A stretch of 64,000 nt of DNA from Ashinkailepas kermadecensis (taxonomy: Eukaryota; Arthropoda; Thecostraca; Neolepadidae), in assembly GCA_034440615.1 (NCBI GenBank), contig JAOTOM010004362.1, forward strand, positions 191,001 through 255,000, written 5' to 3'. Numbering within the stretch: position 1 is the stretch's first letter; every line of letters starts with the position of its first letter. Of this stretch, positions 11,790-24,328 are shown one piece after another. The translations under genes were made by a program, and so were the position numbers. The notes under the pieces were generated by a model. That model was not told the origin of the DNA, did not search any database, and was given only the letters and a program-made list of their open reading frames with translations.

Positions 11790-12340
11790 ACGACAGCACT
11801 GCGAGAACGGTAACTGTGAACGCCAGCACTGCGACGTCACGACTGCGATGTGACATTGCTACCACACCAAAACTTCGACCGACCTTCCCTGGGCACTTCA
11901 TGATTGCCGACGCTGATACCGCTACACGACATCAGTGCTGCGCGACACCGCTGTGGCTACAACAACTGGTACACGGTATTGCTGCCAAACCAAAGCGGCA
12001 ACAACTTCATCCGCGGCCACTGCGACACGGCACGACTGCACATTGAAACACTGCGACGCGACGTGGTTGCTGCACGACAAACTACCAATACGAGAACTGC
12101 GAAGCGACATCGCAGCTACAGCCAAAACTTCGTCCAACTTTGCAAAGCGGCGGCACCATGCCGCACGAAGTGAATGCAAATGTTGGAAAGCGACGCGACT
12201 TTATCGCTATGCGGCGCGGCTGCGACAGAAACAACTGCGACGCGACATTATTGTTAAAAGCGCAGCTGCGACTGCAACAACTGTGAAACGACACCACTGC
12301 CACAGGATAAAAATGGACCGATTTCACTGCGACCCAATGC
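11790..12340. repeat. degenerate repeats of CTGCGACGCGACAT type
   Basis: ACTGCGACGCGACA-like words recur irregularly (for example 11826, 12018, 12049, 12096, 12236, 12268). This looks like a decayed continuation of a minisatellite. ORFs on both strands have no recognisable domain. Confidence 0.6.
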
Positions 12341-12615
12341 GGCTGAGAACTTACGTCCGGGCACCGAAAACCTGCGGGCCTGCGATGGTCTCAGGCCTGT
12401 GGGTGTCCTCACCCATGAGTGATGTGATCGTTGGATGTTCCATTATGTTTAGTGCGTGACGTTACTTTTCTAGTGATTTCTAGTGATTGGTGGACGATTT
12501 TACTGGACAGCGGTTATGACAGCGTAACCGCCCAATGCAACTTTGCGGTGATGGAACGTGCCGGTAGAACCTGCGACGTGCTGTTCCACAATTTTGGCAG
12601 GGCAACGTTATCATG
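12341..12615. other. unassigned sequence between repeats
   Basis: No motif recognised. Confidence 0.35.
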
Positions 12616-12763
12616 CAACGTGAATCGTGACGTGCTGCTGGTCAATGACAACGTCACCGTGTGACGTGAAGCGTGACGTACAGCTGGCCACTGACAACGT
12701 CACTGTGTGACGAGAACCTGGACGTGCTGCTGGCCAGTGCCGTCACCGTGTGACGTGAACTGT
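12616..12763. repeat. 46 bp tandem repeat, three units
   Basis: CGTGACGTGCTGCTGGTCAA..GACAACGTCACCGTGTGACG is repeated three times with small changes. Confidence 0.85.
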
Positions 12764-12778
12764 AGCCAACGTGCATGC

Positions 12779-13065
12779 CTAGTGCCCGATATAAATGCTG
12801 ATGTACGAGGCATCGTTTACGGGACTAAACCAGGACAACTTTTCATTGTCGCGTATCAGCGCATAATCTGCGGTGTCGTGGACTCTGTTCATGTGGTACA
12901 AGATGCCACACGACTCGACCAGATAGGGGAAGCACACCTGGCCGGACGGAGGGTTGACGCCTCTTCCCAGCATGAGGTAGTCCACGTGCACGGGCACCGT
13001 GCCCAGCAAGCTCTGCGTCTTGGAGGCGTTGAACAGAACACCGCGCATCACGCTGCGCCGACGTT
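12779..13065 (-). CDS. terminal exon of an unrecognised host protein
   Basis: The minus strand carries 94 codons and a stop. They are preceded at 13066 by a good acceptor (CTGACTTTCGCAG), with a pyrimidine tract and branch-like CTGAC. Codons favour G or C at the third base, as in the exon at 23621-24328 and unlike the surrounding repeats. The peptide has an Asn-X-Ser glycosylation site (FNASKTQ), two cysteines (QVCFPYLVESCG) and ends ASYISIYIGH. I do not recognise the family. It lies downstream, on the same strand, of the secreted-protein exon at 23621-24328, and the two could belong to one gene. The acceptor needs a donor after one codon base, and I did not find a clean matching donor. If the acceptor is wrong, the ORF could extend to 13219. 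Confidence 0.5.
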
Positions 13066-14886
13066 CTGCGAAAGTCAGCGCACTGTCAAGTTCACCCATG
13101 AACATCTGGCGAAAACGTACGGAAGTACACTCTGTGTTGGTGCTTTCAAAACAACGTCCATGGAGCCAATGGTACAGGTTGCCGGAGAAGGGTGGACAGT
13201 GGGGAATTTGGCTCTTCATCCCTGCGTTTCTATGTACAAAACTAACTGTGACCCTGGTCTACCGAATACACTGTAAACCAAATATACCACCTATGGCTTC
13301 ATAAACTGTGCACACGCTAGTGGCATGGCATGCATCAAGTTACTTTACAATGTAAAGGTTAGTTTAATGATGACAGGCGTGTTGTGAATTAGAATTACAC
13401 GGCCTGCACAAGTACACTGGCATAGTCAATTAACTATATCCGAAGCTATGCCACGTAAATGAACGAGGAAAACATTCATCTAAAGAACAAATTCCTGTCA
13501 AGTGGATTAACCAGCACCTTCATTGTGCTGGTAAGGTCAAATGCCAAATGACTAGGGTGCTCCTTGCAAGAATTAATGCACCAGTGTGGAACAAGCTTCT
13601 TACTTGAGTGATTCGTTCAACTTTTAGGATCTCACATGCCGGACGCATGTCAAGTTACCACCGAGTGATTCATTGACAAGCTACAAGCCACACATTCGTT
13701 TTCGACTCGTTTCGAAAATAGCGTGATGAACTTTCCAGCCCGCCATCTTTGATTCAGCTTCAGAGTGTGGTAGATGAGACTGCCAGTGCGAACCACAATG
13801 CTAAGCGTGGATGATGTTTTATATACTTTTGAGGCTGCAAGTGCCTCCTCAATGTTGGCTTTGCCCCTCAACAAATAATTTCAACCTTCAACATGGGACC
13901 CTATGGAGTGTCCTCCCTGCCCCCCCTAATCCATTTGTATTTCCTGCCCATTGCCTTCATGTATTTTGCTTCTCCAATAATTTTCAGAAATCAACACCCG
14001 TGATGGTATTACATTTTGAACTGCAAGTGATGAGTGTTGGTGGAGCATGACATGAGATATATTCAGCATCATGAAGCAACTGATACAGAATTAGCACAAT
14101 TCCCGAAAACTTGAAAATTTGGATGGAAAATGGCACCAAGAAGAAATGAATGCCTACCCATCCTACTTGAAGCTCAATTATGCACTTTCATCTTGTGATA
14201 TGCACATACAATTTCTGTTCCTTTCTTAGGGACAAAATAAAATCAATATGTTTGGCAAATGAGCATTCTATTGTATTTTAACCAGCCTGGAGTCTCAACA
14301 TCCTTCAATTCAATGTCATGTGTTTATGTCCCATATGGATTTTTTGGTCGGTTTTATGCCACCCTCCAGCATATGTATAATTTCGGAACACTGTAGCAAA
14401 GCCTTTCGTTTGCCATGTGCCTCAACAGTAAGATATTTGGTATTATTATGTTTTAAGGGCTTCACGAGACAGGTTTACACATAGCTATCTATCATATATA
14501 TCATATCTATCTATCATATCATATATATCTTAGCTTGGTGGCTTTATATTCATGTTTCACTACACAGGACAATATAATTATATATAGCGTGCTATTGAGA
14601 AAAGCATTCCACTGCAAAAAGTGATTTGGTATCAATTCACCATTTAAACGACCCTGGTGTTGAACAACACTGACCCAGATGATTAATCTTGTATGCCTGA
14701 TTGGAAATTAAAGATGCACAATTGTGCTTTGCAACAGCTGCATAATCTTCTCTTGAAACAAGGTGAAAGTCCGTTATGTCTTGGATATTTAGAATGTGGG
14801 CACACTTGCCACACCATAATTATTGTAATAGTGCCAGAGGCCGGAGACATTACCTGATGCCAGAGGTATTACTTAGACTTGACACT
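13066..14886. other. intron-like AT-rich sequence, nothing recognised
   Basis: AT-rich sequence without domains. The words TGCCTCCTCAATGTTGGCT (13842) recur near 30109 (TGCCTCTTCAATGTTGGCT), suggesting a short shared repeat. An ATC/ATAT-rich patch lies at 14487-14530. Confidence 0.4.
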
Positions 14887-16700
14887 GCAGGTGTTCACTA
14901 TCAGTACATCACATAGGACTTGAGGTATATCAAGTATTTTAATGCATCCAAGACATGAGGGGGTATCCGGTGGGTAGTTTGCGAAGCGGGGGTATCCGAA
15001 CACGTAAGACATTCAATGAATGGCTGTACCGCTTTCTCAGAATGGCCGAACCAGAAATTGTACTGTGTTTGCGGAATACGAAAATTAACATGCTATCCAA
15101 ATTTAAACAGTTTCTTGCAATGGAAATCCTGTAACCATTCACAAAGAGCAACTTTAAAACAGACAATTATTTCGTAGTGGTGTTTTATATTCCCAACACG
15201 AAAATGTGGACGTGCTGGATTACAAACTCTAAGTGTGCTGTTTCCCGAAAACTTTAATGAATGTTGTATATCCCCCACAAAATGTTTTATTTCATGACGA
15301 AGGCTCATTTTTAGGTTTGTGGTAACGTTTCTGATCACAAGTTTGACAAATATATTTTTGGTCGGCTGTGTATAAGCTGCAGGTGTTCACCGCTCTATAA
15401 ATAGATCATATCGGAATTGAAGTATGTCTGATATTTTACTACATCCAAGACATGAGGGGGTATCCGGGGGTATGTGAAGAGTTGGATCTCCGAACACATA
15501 TGGCATCATTAAATGAATGGCTATACCGCCCCTTAAGAATGGCCTAACCAGCAATTATACGGTGTTTACAGAATGCAAAAATGAACAGTCTATCCATAAT
15601 TAAACAGTACATTTTGATACAAAATTGTGTAAACGTTCACAAAGAGCAACTTAAAAACAGACAATTATTTCGTAGTGGTGTTTTGTATTCCCCAAACGAA
15701 AATGTGGACGTGCTGGATTACAAACACTAAGTGTGCAGTTTCCCGAACACTTGAATGCATGTTGTATATCCCCCACAGAATTGTTTTATTTCATGACGAA
15801 GGCTCATTTTTAGGGTTGTGGGGGAACTTTTCTGATCACATGCCTTGGAAAATGTATTATTGAACGACTGTGTATGAGTTGCAGGTGTTCACAGCTATAC
15901 AAGGAGACCAGATCTGACTTGAGGTATGTCTGGTATTTTAATACATCCAAAACTGGAGGGGTATCCGAGGGTATGTGGAGAGGGGTAACCGAACACATAG
16001 GTCATCATTCAATGAATGGTTGTATCGCTTCCTCAGAATGACCGAAACTGTACTTGTACGGTGTTTACAGAATGAAAAAGTAACAAGCTATCCATACTTA
16101 AACATTTGTTTTAATGGAACTCCTGTAACCGCTCACAAACGGCAACTTTAAACCAGACAATTATTTCGCAGTGGTGTCTTGTTTTCCGAACACGAAAATG
16201 TGGCTGTGCTGGATTACAAACACTAAGTGTGCTGTTTCTCGAACGCTTTAACGAATGTTGTATATCGCCCACTGAAATGTTTTAATTCAGGATGAAAGCT
16301 TATTTGTAGGTTTGTGGCAACTTTTGTGACCATAAACCTTGGGATATATATTATTGAATGGCTGTGTATGAGATGCAGGTGTTCACAGCTCTATAAGTAG
16401 ATTACAACGGACATGAGGTATGTCTGGTATTTGAATACATCCAAGACATGAGGGGGTATCTGGGGATATGTGAAGAGGGGGTCTCCGAACACGTAAGGGG
16501 TCATTCAATGAATGGCTTCACCGCTTCCTCAGAATGGCCTAACCATTATTTATACGGTGTTTACAGAATGTATAAATGAACAATCTATCCGTATTTAAGC
16601 AGTTTATTTTGATGAATATTCTGTAAATGCTCACAAAGAGGAATTTTTACAACAGACAATATTTCGTAGTAGTGTTTTGTTTCCGAACACGAACATGTGG
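14887..16700 (+). repeat. about 495 bp tandem satellite-like array
   Basis: Unit starts (GCAGGTGTTCAC) lie at 14887, 15378, 15881 and 16375, spacings of 491, 503 and 494. Each unit contains CATCCAAGACATGAGGGGGT, AATGAATGGCT, ACAGACAATTATTTCGTAGT and ACGAAAATGTGG in order. The fourth unit stops near 16700. Units differ by many point changes, so the array is old. The ORFs inside it (for example 15675-15863) are incidental. Confidence 0.95.
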
Positions 16701-18150
16701 GATAGTTATTGACCATGACCACACAGAGACTCGAATAGTGTTGTTCTATGTATGTGTGTGTGTGGATGTATGTATTCTGTGTATAACGTCAAGTGCATGC
16801 CGGTATTCAAAGGTGGCGCATTTAGTCGTCGGCTACTGCACGCGACGTCAGTTAGATGGTGTTATGGTGTATGGTGTATGTTGTATGATGTATAGAAATG
16901 GTGTGTATATAGCCGGCAAGCATAGGATTAGGAGGGTTAGGGAAAATTAAGGGCCCCATGACTTATAGGTATATCCCGGGATTCAGATAAAAAGGGATTG
17001 CAACAATTTCAGGACCGGATTTTGACAATCACGAGGACGTGATTTGTAGAGTGAAGTCTTTAATGTAAGCTGGCTTACATTCCCTCGGTACGCAGCTTTT
17101 AATATTTCCCATCCGACCAGGCCGCAAGACGCCCGGCCAGATCCCGGCTACCTTCTCCCTCCCCTCTCATATGGCCTTGAAACATTGCCGAACCCGGCCC
17201 GCAGTACGTGTCGCTTTCAAAGGCGGCATGGAAAAACAACAGCAGCCTCGCATCTGGACCAAAACAGAAGGGTGGGTCCCCGGCCAGCTGTGAGGTCGGT
17301 GGCCCGATGAAGTCAGTGGAAATTTCCAGACATACAGACCGCCCTGACAGCCCCAGGCGGCTTCACCATGCACACGGCCTAAGGGGAAGAAAAATGCACT
17401 CCCACCAATCAAGAGAAAGAATACAATCCGGAGCCCTGGGAGTGGCCAAAAGAGTGGAGGAGGCCGGACTACAGCCCATCGAAGAAAACTGGAAGGCACA
17501 CAGAAAACGCTCTCACACTCTCTGGGACCCTCTCTCTGGATCTCGCTCTCGCTCTGAGACACTCTCACTCGGGCAGTCTCTCACTCACGGATGGAGCTCA
17601 GGCAGCGTCGAGACGACCGAAGAGGCCAGCCGAGCAACAAACACGTGAGTGCCATCGGTCTGCCATGCCTTCTTCCTTCTTCCAAACTGGCCTATTTTCT
17701 ATCACAACTACTTTCCCCTCAACCTAATTCACTGTTGAAAGGAGCGACCCGTATTAATAGGGGGGGGGGGGGCAATTAGACTATGTGATGTGTGCGGTAT
17801 GTGTGACACGGTCGGTGGCGCCAACGTCGCTCGCCTAGTATAGAAGGGCAGAGTATGTAGGTATGTATGTGGAGGAAGTATGTCGCGTGCAAGAATGGAG
17901 AGGTGGGAGATTGCGAGTAGTGTGTGTGTAAGCAGTGCGTGGGCGTAATGTGATGCGGTGTATATAAATGTAAATATATTAGATTATGCATATAAATTCT
18001 GTGGTGGCCTTAGCAGAGACACGGAGCAGTTGCCCAGCCATCGACGGGCAGGATTAGCGGTGAAAAGGGAATACTTGGGATAAAGAAATTGGGGGGGCAT
18101 AGCTTGAAATAACGATCAGGGGTACTGTGCACACATCGGATCCTCACATC
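16701..18150. other. unassigned, with overlapping ORFs at 17167-17648
   Basis: 17208-17648 (+) and 17167-17568 (-) are open on opposite strands. The plus ORF ends at CAAACACGTGAGTGCC, where GTGAGT would make a consensus splice donor, so a 5' exon is possible. The encoded peptide is Ser/Arg-rich and has no recognised domain. A G run lies at 17761-17772. Confidence 0.3.
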
Positions 18151-18176
18151 CTCTTGTGACCCTGGGCTACGTGGGT

Positions 18177-18331
18177 CGTAAAAATGACCATCGCTCAGCG
18201 CAATATGCCGTAAGTTGAAAACTGTACGCGCAACATCCGCCTTGCCACCGCCACCGAGAATGGATCGTGAAAATGATTATCGTTCGGTCTGACAGTAAGC
18301 ACGTTGAAAACTGTGCTTGCAATATCCATGT
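18177..18331 (+). repeat. diverged direct duplication of about 65 bp
   Basis: GTAAAAATGACCATCG..GTTGAAAACTGTACGCGCAA (18177-18240) recurs as GTGAAAATGATTATCG..GTTGAAAACTGTGCTTGCAA (18267-18331). Confidence 0.65.
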
Positions 18332-20907
18332 TTTTCCCTCCTCGTCCAGAGCGTTCGACCCTCACCTTAACCGGAGATAAAGAAGTGATATTATAGCCTA
18401 ACTGCCCGCCGTGGTGCAAGCTAATTCAAAAATTCAAAACTCTATGGGCACCATCCAGCCGTGTGTTCAGTAGCGTGGGAAATAACGCAACTCGATGACG
18501 ACAGGATACAACCCTCCCCGAACGGTAGCATAGTAAATACCTCGGCGATCAGGTGGACGGAGGCGAGGGTATTTACAACAGAAATGGCGTCCGTGCCTCG
18601 GGCGCTGAGGGGTGCGCGTCGCGCTTTTCGCTTTGACCGGGTGACCAACAGCCGACAAGTGGGTGTAGATAGTACCGTGTGTACTTTCCGACACAAGGGA
18701 TTCACACATGATGTTTGGATATGTGCCTGAGATTAATTTGTCATATGAAGTAAATATACACATAAGCGAGGCAGTCGACCTGCGAGCCGTCCTCCTATGG
18801 ACTGAACGTTCTCGGGTAATGGTAATGAGTGTCAAAGCCAGTTTTTAACTTGTCTAGAATATTAATGTTGTTTAAAATATATAAATATATGATCTGCGCT
18901 TGGATGATGTCGAATTGCGAGAGGGTGCGATGAACGGACACTTCGGGGGCATTAGTACATGCTCTGATTCTTTGACTGCGAAATCCCGCTGGCCTCTGTG
19001 ATCCAGGGGCGCAGATGGGGGCGGGCACAGTATGCAGGTTGGATGGGCTGTCAAGGGAAGCCCCACCTTGCGTCCGTCGAGTTTGGCGCCGAACAATAGG
19101 GTAATGCAAAACACTAAACGGTCGTGAATCCGCCCCCCGTTCGCTATACGTTTGGACACGGAGCTGTATAGTGTTTCGGGGGAGGAACGTACGGACAGGT
19201 TTGGCGTGCCGTAAGCCCCGAGACTGAAAGGGTAGGGCAGGCTAGGTTATAAAGACGGCCAGGGGACGTGCCCAACGTGGTAGGGATCCGTGCCCGCTCG
19301 CGAGCACGTTCACCTGGTCGCACAGTATCAATATACGGCGAATAAGGCCCGGTGCGGCACCGACCGTTTTTTAAGGTTAGGTATGCCAGTCAAAGACACC
19401 AGAGCACTTGTATAAGCCCTCGGAGCCAGTACGATGAGGCCCCTCGCAGCATTAAGACTTCATCCAGGCGAGGAACGCTGTCAATAATGGCGAAGCCAGC
19501 TATGATGGCAGTGGAAGATTTACATATTCGGTCAACCTACCATAAAAAGAGCAATGGGCTGTCGATATATGTGTTTGTGTACCGCTGAGGGGGAGCCAAA
19601 TTTGGTGACCAAGCATTTAATTAATTAGTAAGGAGAGAATGAATGGGACGAGCGAATGGAAAGTTAATGAGGAGAATGAACATGTGTTAGGTAGCTTTAA
19701 GGACCAGCAGAAGCCGCTTGGGGCTCAATCACAGGCACCTATTTCGAGCGGAACATTGCACAAAATTATACTACTATTAGCATCCAAAAGTCCCATCTCG
19801 GGACAAGTCATTGAAACCAAGGGCAAATTGCATTCTCATTAATTTTATAAATACAACGTAATCTTTCTAATTTGGCTAGAAGCACTCATTTACCGATATG
19901 GTGTTCCCAAAACTTTGACCTCGCACACATATAAATTCTTAAGGACGGTAGCTCAAACAACATCAAGCCGGCTGGGGTTTGGGGAATGTGTGGTGGAGGT
20001 GGCGGGGAAACACAGCAAAACACACCCCCGACAGAGGCACAATCGGCAAAGGAGATAATTAGCCCAGTCTAAATCTAGAGTCAGCCCATGTTCAGCCTTG
20101 TTAAAGTGCAGTCTCAGTTAAAATAAAGCCCCACTCGTTCAGATTAGCCCTTAATAAATCAGATCAGTTCCAGTTTAGGCTTGGTTAGCATATTATTTTC
20201 ACACAGCTTAGGCTAGGTTAGCATTACTTTTCGCACGCCCATGCTTTCACACACCCCATTAATTTTCACACACCCATCATTTATTATAACACACAACAAC
20301 ACGCAACACACCAAAAACCCCACACCCACCAAGCCACCGAAACCACCACCCCCACACCCCACCGACGGCAGAGCCACCACTCCTACATATCCGCCCTGTT
20401 ATATTCACGAGCAACGCCCAGCAAAGCCCCTGGCACGCTGCGACTGCCCGTCTCCGCGCGAGAACACGTCGACGATGATCGAGGAAGGCGGCACCGTCTG
20501 CAGCGAGCGATGGGCGCAAGCATTCCGACATCGCTGCTAGGTCGTTAGCTCGGTACAAGCCAGGGATTAGTCGATTTGGTTTACAGTGTAGGGGATCCCT
20601 CCACCCAGTCAGTTTCCTTTACTATGGGTGACAAACCGTTTGAGATAGCGCTCTGATGTTTCGATTATCTCATAATTCGCAAGTACAAATTCCTGGTCCT
20701 TTCAGGTCAAGTTCCTCATTTCACGCTCCTTGGAGATCACATCATTCCCGGGGGGATGTTAGGCGAAGTTGTGATAAAAAGCGATGATATTGCATACACA
20801 TCGGTATTCGTGAACTAAGGCTCATCATTGTGTTTAGCTGTACGTTTGGTTCATTAATTACAGCTAACAGGTGAGTCTTTGCTTTGCTCTGTTTTTACTC
20901 CCGATGA
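18332..20907. other. unassigned sequence
   Basis: No gene seen. Antiparallel ORFs at 18442-18835 share the same DNA and have no recognised domain. A short 33 bp duplication (TTAGGCTTGGTTAGCAT / TTAGGCTAGGTTAGCAT) lies at 20176-20240, and a C/A-rich stretch at 20240-20370. Confidence 0.35.
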
Positions 20908-21006
20908 CCTGCCCTATATAACGAGCTGCCGCACAAGATGAAGCGACTGCCAGCTTCCCTGTTCAGTTACCGCCTGAGGCAGCATTTGAGCGTGATACTG
21001 GACTGA
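20908..21006 (+). pseudogene. possible C-terminus of a LINE reverse transcriptase ORF
   Basis: The plus strand reads YNELPHKMKRLPASLFSYRL then RQHLSVILD and a stop. The pattern W/YNxLP..., spaced basic residues and a final amphipathic RLRxxL resembles the end of CR1/L2-like LINE ORF2 proteins. It is preceded by a stop at 20905, so only 32 residues are open. Imperfect 24 bp repeats (GATCGTACTTGCTGACTTC) at 21013-21075 follow. This could equally be chance. Confidence 0.3.
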
Positions 21007-22144
21007 CTGCTCTGATCGTACTTGCTGACTTCCAATCATACTTGCTGACTTCTGATCGTACCTGCTGACTCTTTCCGTGGCGCTGGTAGGAACAATTGTT
21101 ATGTGTTTTCATGTGCGTCTGTGACAGCACATATTTACTGATGACATTTGTTTTGAAACTCGACAATACGCAGAAATAGTCACGAGTCTATTGTGGATGG
21201 CCTGAATACACGTCTTTGTGTTTGTCTTTGTCTTTGTCTTCGACATGTCTCACTTGATATAATGCAATCTTACAGAAGATCACGGACCACCGTTACACTT
21301 TGGACTCTATATACAGACCTTGAAATGTAACCTCAAGGATTATTCGTATCTCTCTTTTAAATTTCCAACAATTCATCACAGAGTCCTGGTCTTGCAAGAT
21401 CCCTCACCTTTGCAGGTCTCGAGCCGTTTTCCACATTCGAACGGTCGGGATAGTGTTGGTTCGACCCAGTGGCAATTTCAAGAATACCAGGCTAAAAACA
21501 ATCCAAAAGAACTAGCGTGCAGCTTGTTACACGACCTGTCGTGGAGAGACCTAGCGTGGAGCTCGCCCTGCCGCTGATACCAAGCATGATCCTGTGGGGT
21601 AATTGATCAACCTCAAAAGCGAGATCAAAGTCAGATGTTGTCAACGGTTGAGACATTTTGCAATTTTTGTCCTGTACATTTTGACACATCACCGCTCATG
21701 TACGTGCGAAATGCTTTCTGTGTTCCTTCGGATTGTTGCAGTCTAATGGCGTATTACTCATGTCGCTATGGTCGATACGAAATATACCATATCCAGTGCA
21801 AGGAATGATCGTATTTCCTAGGGTTCTTTCGAAACGTCCATTTTTTCACAATTTCTACGGTGACGATGGCCATTAAATTCTAATTTCATCCTAGATATTC
21901 TAACAAAAATGTCGAGGGCAGATTCACCATCATTTGCATCAGTTTATCAAATGAATTTATCACTAGATCGGTTCATTTGTTCACCTCCCAGCACGAGACG
22001 GTATCTCGCATAACGCGAACCGGAGGGCGGGGAGGCTAATACGGCCCCACTAAGATCTTGGAGACTACTGAAGCTAGAACCAGAAAATTTGGAGGAGAGA
22101 TTGCGGTTGTAGGCTAATAAATGAGGGGAGATCACGGCAGGTAT
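21007..22144. other. unassigned sequence
   Basis: Contains a short CTTTGT run (21210-21240) after GTATTGTCGAG. No gene was recognised. Confidence 0.35.
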
Positions 22145-22210
22145 GCTGTGCTGGAGCAGGTATATATGCTGTACTGATGCAGGTGTATGTACTTTACGGT
22201 ACCGGTACAG

Positions 22211-22244
<34 letters not shown>

Positions 22245-22310
22245 CTGTACCGGTACCGTAAAGTACATACATCTGCACCAGTACAGCATATATACCTGCA
22301 CCAGCACAGC
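22145..22310. repeat. 166 bp near-perfect palindrome (hairpin)
   Basis: The left arm 22145-22220 and right arm 22235-22310 are reverse complements over 76 bp with three mismatches. The core is an AT dinucleotide run flanked by CTTTACGGTACCGGTACAG. Each arm also contains a short direct repeat (GCTGTGCTGGAGCAGGT / GCTGTACTGATGCAGGT). Confidence 0.95.
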
Positions 22311-23620
22311 CTTCCTTTTCTGATTCCAAATAATTTTTGTTTTTCAAATATCCCCAAAAAATGAACTTCCCAGAGCCAAAAACATGATGTAAATCGTCAA
22401 GATCTACGCCCCCTAGTGACGTCACTTTTGTGGATATAATTTTGGGCGTGGCTTTCCGATGACACTTCTTTCGTTTTCGTACGACGGTTAGTTTGGAGAT
22501 TAGAGGGGGTGTAACAACCCCCCGAGACGGGGTGTGAGGATATGACCGGAAAGACTGGGATGGTTAACATTCTTCGTTTCACATCCCGTCATCTAACATC
22601 GATTGATAAATGTGTGTACACCGGAACTCGTATCGGAAATACGTTAAGGTCAGACGTGTTTTAGAGAGCTCTTGATCGTGATGACCAGGTCTCGACGTTT
22701 GCAAGTTCTCGAACCGCCATTGGACAGACAGCACTGTTTTCATCTGGGACGATTAGGAGGACACATCCATATTCACACCTCCACATTAACATCTCAGGAT
22801 AATTCCGACATAGACCATTCCTGATATGAGATTAGTTCGATTTCCCGCCGACGAACGACGATCTTAACCTGCTCTCGACATTCGCAACAAGTCGTTGAAT
22901 GCTGTCATCCACATTCTGAACACTCCTGATATGCTCCTGGCATGCTGTCCAGTCACTTAACGGAGGGCAGCTGGGGCTGATGCTGGAAATACGATGCATT
23001 CGTCTGGAAAAAAATCCAGAAAGAGGACCATATGCTGAAGGCATTGATTAATTCATTACTGGCATTAATGAAAAAGAGGAGAAAAGGTGTCGTGCTGTTG
23101 ATGAAGTGGTAACCACAGTACATAGCAAGGGTGAAAAGGGCATCGTGCAACTAACTACTCATCCCATCAATGTTGATGTTCGTCGTTTGAGAAGAATAAT
23201 ACAAACTTGTCACCTACCTTCGGTCATCCAGGATCTAACACCCCTCGCCAACACTTTATAGATGCTGCCATCCTCAGAGTCGCGGAACTTGTCTGCCGCC
23301 CTGGCGGACACGAGCGGAAGTCATACTGCCACCGATTATGGCACCGGTCGGCGAAACGAAACCCCACACAACTCAGGGTGTCTCTGAACTAGACAGACCA
23401 GAGGGTGCCAGTTCAGGACGTATGTTGGAAGCCAAGAACAGGGTACACATGCATACAATGTTGAATGCAGCCGGTTATGAAGCATATACAGACTTTCGAG
23501 CAATTGGTTACGTGGGAATGTGTTAGTGGAAGGAACGGGCTTTGAGACGAATTGCACCTGAATCCCTATGCGTACGAGCGTAGCCATGGTCTGGCAAAAC
23601 GGTAAGGTAGTAGCGCCCAG
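22311..23620. other. unassigned sequence downstream of the 23621 exon
   Basis: Short ORFs only (for example 22832-23044 -). No recognised domains or repeats. Confidence 0.35.
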
Positions 23621-24328
23621 CTAGGACAAATGATTGGTGACAGCATTGATGGAGTTTGGCTTCACGTACCACAGTATGGAGTAGGGAAACCTGTCATTGG
23701 GATAGCTGCTTTGTCCTGTGGCGTCCGTGTAGTTCAGGCGGTTCGCGACCGTCCATTTCTTCGACTTCTTTGACGCCAGCAGCATGGTGAAACCTGTGCC
23801 ATATTGCATCCTGCAGTTGAGCAGCAGTTCATGTCCGTCGATCACTCCCCAGTAGCGGTGGCTGGGCAGGTCGCTGTTCTGATTGTACACGGTCCCGCAG
23901 GTGATCGTAGTGTTGGTCGTGCACACCATAGCCGTGCACCGGTCACCACGCGTCTGGCAGTCCGAGTCGCTGCTACAGAACTCGCCGGACCTGGACCGCT
24001 TCGGCATGATGAAGAAGTTGATGTTGTCCTGGTTCCTTCCCTGCCGTGTGAGATTGGCGTAGCTGCCCACCGTGCTGTAGAGCCGACACTGATTGGTGTC
24101 GGTGTCAAAGCTGAGACTGGCGCAGCTGGGCTCCTGGTGACACATGGCGCAGCAGGCGCACGACGAGCGGCCACGGGCTAGCGAGGCGGGGTGGCCTACC
24201 TCCAGCGACTGCTTCAGAGTGCCGAAATACTGCGGGATCTTCATGCACGCTTCGGAGATGCCCACGGCGACGGCGAGAAGCAGAACTGAGAACATCACGG
24301 AACCCCGACCGTGCCGCCGAGCCTCCAT
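23621..24328 (-). CDS. secreted PAN/apple-like cysteine-rich protein (exon or single-exon gene)
   Basis: The 235-codon minus-strand ORF has G/C-rich third positions. A second Met (residue 12) begins a clear signal peptide (MFSVLLLAVAVGISEA), so translation may start there. After the cleavage site comes a cysteine cluster (CACCAMC, then SCASLSF and QCRLYS, residues about 57-84) typical of apple/PAN modules. A second cluster (FCSSDSDC, DRC, MVC and TCG, residues about 117-144) follows, and the C-terminal part is mixed (WGVIDGHELLLNCRM, PNDRFPYSILWY). Sequons NLT, NTT and NYT suggest glycosylation. The likely role is an extracellular binding protein; the ligand is unknown. It may end at a donor-like GTACGTG at about 23666 and continue in downstream exons, or stop at 23621 as written. 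Confidence 0.7.
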   Translation of the reverse strand: MEARRHGRGSVMFSVLLLAVAVGISEACMKIPQYFGTLKQSLEVGHPASLARGRSSCACCAMCHQEPSCASLSFDTDTNQCRLYSTVGSYANLTRQGRNQDNINFFIMPKRSRSGEFCSSDSDCQTRGDRCTAMVCTTNTTITCGTVYNQNSDLPSHRYWGVIDGHELLLNCRMQYGTGFTMLLASKKSKKWTVANRLNYTDATGQSSYPNDRFPYSILWYVKPNSINAVTNHLS

